This document shows, piece after piece, positions 62,449 to 64,000 of a stretch of 64,000 nt of DNA. Positions within the stretch are counted from its first letter, which is position 1, and every line of letters begins with the position of its first letter. Under the pieces are notes generated by a model. That model did no database searches and had not been told where the DNA came from. It was given only the letters and a program-made list of their open reading frames with translations. Position numbers and translations under genes: made by a program. The stretch comes from Halobacillus sp. A1 (GTDB lineage: Bacteria; Bacillota; Bacilli; Bacillales; Halobacillaceae), in assembly GCF_024189295.1 (NCBI RefSeq), contig NZ_JAIZEN010000001.1, positions 186,001-250,000 of the forward strand. The letters are read 5' to 3'.

Positions 62449-63453
62449 GTGTTCTTTAAAGGAAAGAAGATATTAGTCATTGGAGGAACCGGAACGATAG
62501 GCCAAAGTATAGTGAAAGCCCTGCTTAAAGAACAGCCGGAAATCATCAGGATTTTCAGCAGGGATGAGTTCAAGCAGTATCAGTTACAGAATGAGTTAGG
62601 GGAAATCAGCAACCTGCGATTTTTGATCGGAGATGTACGTAATTATGATCGCGTTCACAACGCTATGCAGGATATCGATTATGTTTTTCATCTAGCAGCG
62701 ATGAAACATGTCCCGGCTTGTGAATACAACCCTTACGAAGCTGTACTTACGAACGTGCATGGTACGAACAACGTCATTAAAGCTGCGATTTCTCAAAACG
62801 TAAAAAAAGTGGTATTCACAAGCTCAGATAAAGCGATCAGCCCGACGAATACGTACGGAGCCACTAAGTTAATGGCTGAAAGGCTGATTTCTTCTGCCGA
62901 ATACAGTAAAGGGAAAGGACAGACGATTTTTGCCAGTGTAAGATTTGGTAATGTGATGGGGGCTAGAGGTTCAGTAATCCCTCTGTTTAAAAAACAAATC
63001 TTGAAAAATAAAGAAGTGACAGTAACTGACCTTAATATGACACGTTTTATGATGTCGTTGAGTCAAGCTACAGAACTCACCTTACAGGCTTTGAAAGAAG
63101 CAAAGGGAGGAGAGGTTTTTGTTTTGAAAATGCCTGTCATTTCCCTTAAAGATCTAACTCAGATAGTTATTGAAGGAACGTGTAAGAAACATCATCTAAA
63201 TAAGGATGAAATCAAAATATCTGAAATAGGACTGCGGCCTGGTGAAAAAATGTATGAGGAATTGATGACGTATGAAGAATCTGCGACAGCCTGGGAATTG
63301 CCAGGCATGTATATCATTCCTGGCGCTTATCAACCTCTTTCTTCTTATAAAAATGGAAAAAAAGCCGTTCCTGGCACTTATAGTTCCATGGGGCCAGAAC
63401 CAATTACAATGAGTGAACTGAGACACATGCTGCTCAGTGAAAATCTGATTTGA
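62449..63453 (+). CDS. UDP-sugar 4,6-dehydratase-like SDR (CapD/PseB type)
   Basis: 334 residues from GTG 62449 behind GAAAGAAGG; the longer frame to 62278 is unsupported. Extended short-chain dehydrogenase: GGTGTIG nucleotide loop, DYVFHLAAMKHVP, then FTSSDKAISPTNTYGATK with the SDKA motif and Tyr-x3-Lys typical of UDP-GlcNAc 4,6-dehydratases in flagellin or capsule sugar pathways. The C-terminal 40 residues include a Tyr-rich extension. Followed after 19 bases by a glycan gene. Confidence 0.88.
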   Translation: MFFKGKKILVIGGTGTIGQSIVKALLKEQPEIIRIFSRDEFKQYQLQNELGEISNLRFLIGDVRNYDRVHNAMQDIDYVFHLAAMKHVPACEYNPYEAVLTNVHGTNNVIKAAISQNVKKVVFTSSDKAISPTNTYGATKLMAERLISSAEYSKGKGQTIFASVRFGNVMGARGSVIPLFKKQILKNKEVTVTDLNMTRFMMSLSQATELTLQALKEAKGGEVFVLKMPVISLKDLTQIVIEGTCKKHHLNKDEIKISEIGLRPGEKMYEELMTYEESATAWELPGMYIIPGAYQPLSSYKNGKKAVPGTYSSMGPEPITMSELRHMLLSENLI

Positions 63454-63472
63454 AAGGTAGGGTAAAGAATCT

Positions 63473-64000
63473 ATGGATACGTACGAACATAATTATTGGT
63501 CACTCTATCTTGACTTCATCGATGCATATGAAGAACTGCAGTATAAGGGCTTTTCTTTACCCTATTTATGTCATTATAGAAGTTTAATTGTTGATAATCC
63601 TACAGTCATGAAGCGGCTTCATTCTGAGGCATTTCAAGATGTATTAATAAACGATGTGAAAAGCAGCAGCGATATCCAGCACAAATTTAATGAGTTTAAA
63701 AATGCTCATGCGGCGAAACAGAAAAGAAGTAATTCGGGCAAAGTCATGCTTTATGATATTTATAATTTACTTCGCTTTCCGCCCGAAGTCATAAAAAAAT
63801 ATTTCCCCGCTCATCAAACGATCATACTTAAAGAACGAAAGAGAAAAAAGAAAGCCGAGGGCAAGAAGTCATCCAAACGAAAAGAACGAACCTTAAGGAA
63901 ACGCAGAACGAACCAACCGGCATTGCAAAAAGTCCGGAGCACCACCAGTACAAAGGGTCAGCTGATAACTACTGGATATTTTGATCAATTTTCATCTAAC
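63473..64000 (+). CDS. GT-B-like surface glycan protein (paralog 3), 3' end cut by the window
   Basis: Visible 176 residues, frame open to the window end. HNYWSLYLDFIDAYEELQ and KGFSLPYLCHYRSLI match paralogs 1 and 2, as does KVMLYDIYNLLRFPPEVI. A Lys/Arg-rich insertion (about residues 119-147, e.g. KERKRKKKAEGKKSSKRKER) replaces a shorter linker in the paralogs. Follows the dehydratase gene in one operon. Function inferred from the paralogs only. Confidence 0.8.
   Translation, partial: MDTYEHNYWSLYLDFIDAYEELQYKGFSLPYLCHYRSLIVDNPTVMKRLHSEAFQDVLINDVKSSSDIQHKFNEFKNAHAAKQKRSNSGKVMLYDIYNLLRFPPEVIKKYFPAHQTIILKERKRKKKAEGKKSSKRKERTLRKRRTNQPALQKVRSTTSTKGQLITTGYFDQFSSN

Overview
The window is a piece of a low-GC, Gram-positive, endospore-forming Bacillaceae chromosome, probably a moderately halophilic genus close to Halobacillus. 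The signs are A/G-rich ribosome-binding sites with frequent GTG/TTG starts, a gerA-type spore germination receptor operon, an S-box riboswitch, TnrA and CcpA sites, HutP control, and acidic exported proteins. The genus is inferred. No rRNA, tRNA, CRISPR array, prophage or transposase gene was seen.

Layout. 1-13.6 kb is accessory and housekeeping sequence: the tail of an ATP-grasp enzyme followed by a large protein with a candidate papain-like triad, a DUF2071 protein, a diguanylate cyclase, a TetR-controlled ABC exporter, a Cys-rich beta-helix protein, a secreted alkaline phosphatase and small membrane proteins. 13.6-38.4 kb is a purine-catabolic island. pucABCDE encodes xanthine dehydrogenase and its cofactor maturation, behind two perfect TnrA/GlnR boxes. 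An eight-gene operon of unknown substrate follows: a creatininase-family hydrolase, an ABC importer, an FAD-linked oxidase, two cytosine-deaminase-like amidohydrolases and an amidase. Then come allantoinase, ureidoglycine-glyoxylate aminotransferase, allantoate amidohydrolase, PucR, OHCU decarboxylase, uricase and HIU hydrolase. Together these cover xanthine to glyoxylate, glycine and ammonia. No canonical urate or allantoin permease is present, so the ABC importer may feed this or a related N-heterocycle route.

38.6-45 kb holds a LysM polysaccharide deacetylase and surface-glycan genes (two paralogous GT-B-like proteins and a methyltransferase). 45-51.5 kb holds the histidine utilisation genes in an unusual order, hutU-hutI-hutG then hutP-attenuator-hutH. 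A strong sigma-A promoter overlapped by a cre site precedes hutP, and a near-perfect terminator hairpin separates hutP from hutH. 51.6-57 kb holds a small phospholipase A2-like protein, a TspO-like membrane protein and an S-box-controlled cysJI operon. 57-61 kb is a germination receptor operon (A-C-small ORF-B) whose 56-residue small ORF is easily overlooked. 61-64 kb returns to surface glycan genes: a pyruvyl transferase-like protein, a UDP-sugar 4,6-dehydratase-like protein and the truncated start of a third GT-B-like paralog.

Three intergenic regions (31.7-32.4, 35.5-36.3 and 40.2-41.0 kb) hold copies of an asymmetric composite repeat of about 750 bp. It is built from 115-127 bp palindromic modules and has two distinguishable outer ends. 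An internally deleted remnant lies at 51.46-51.58 kb. This is the most striking structure that the genes do not explain.
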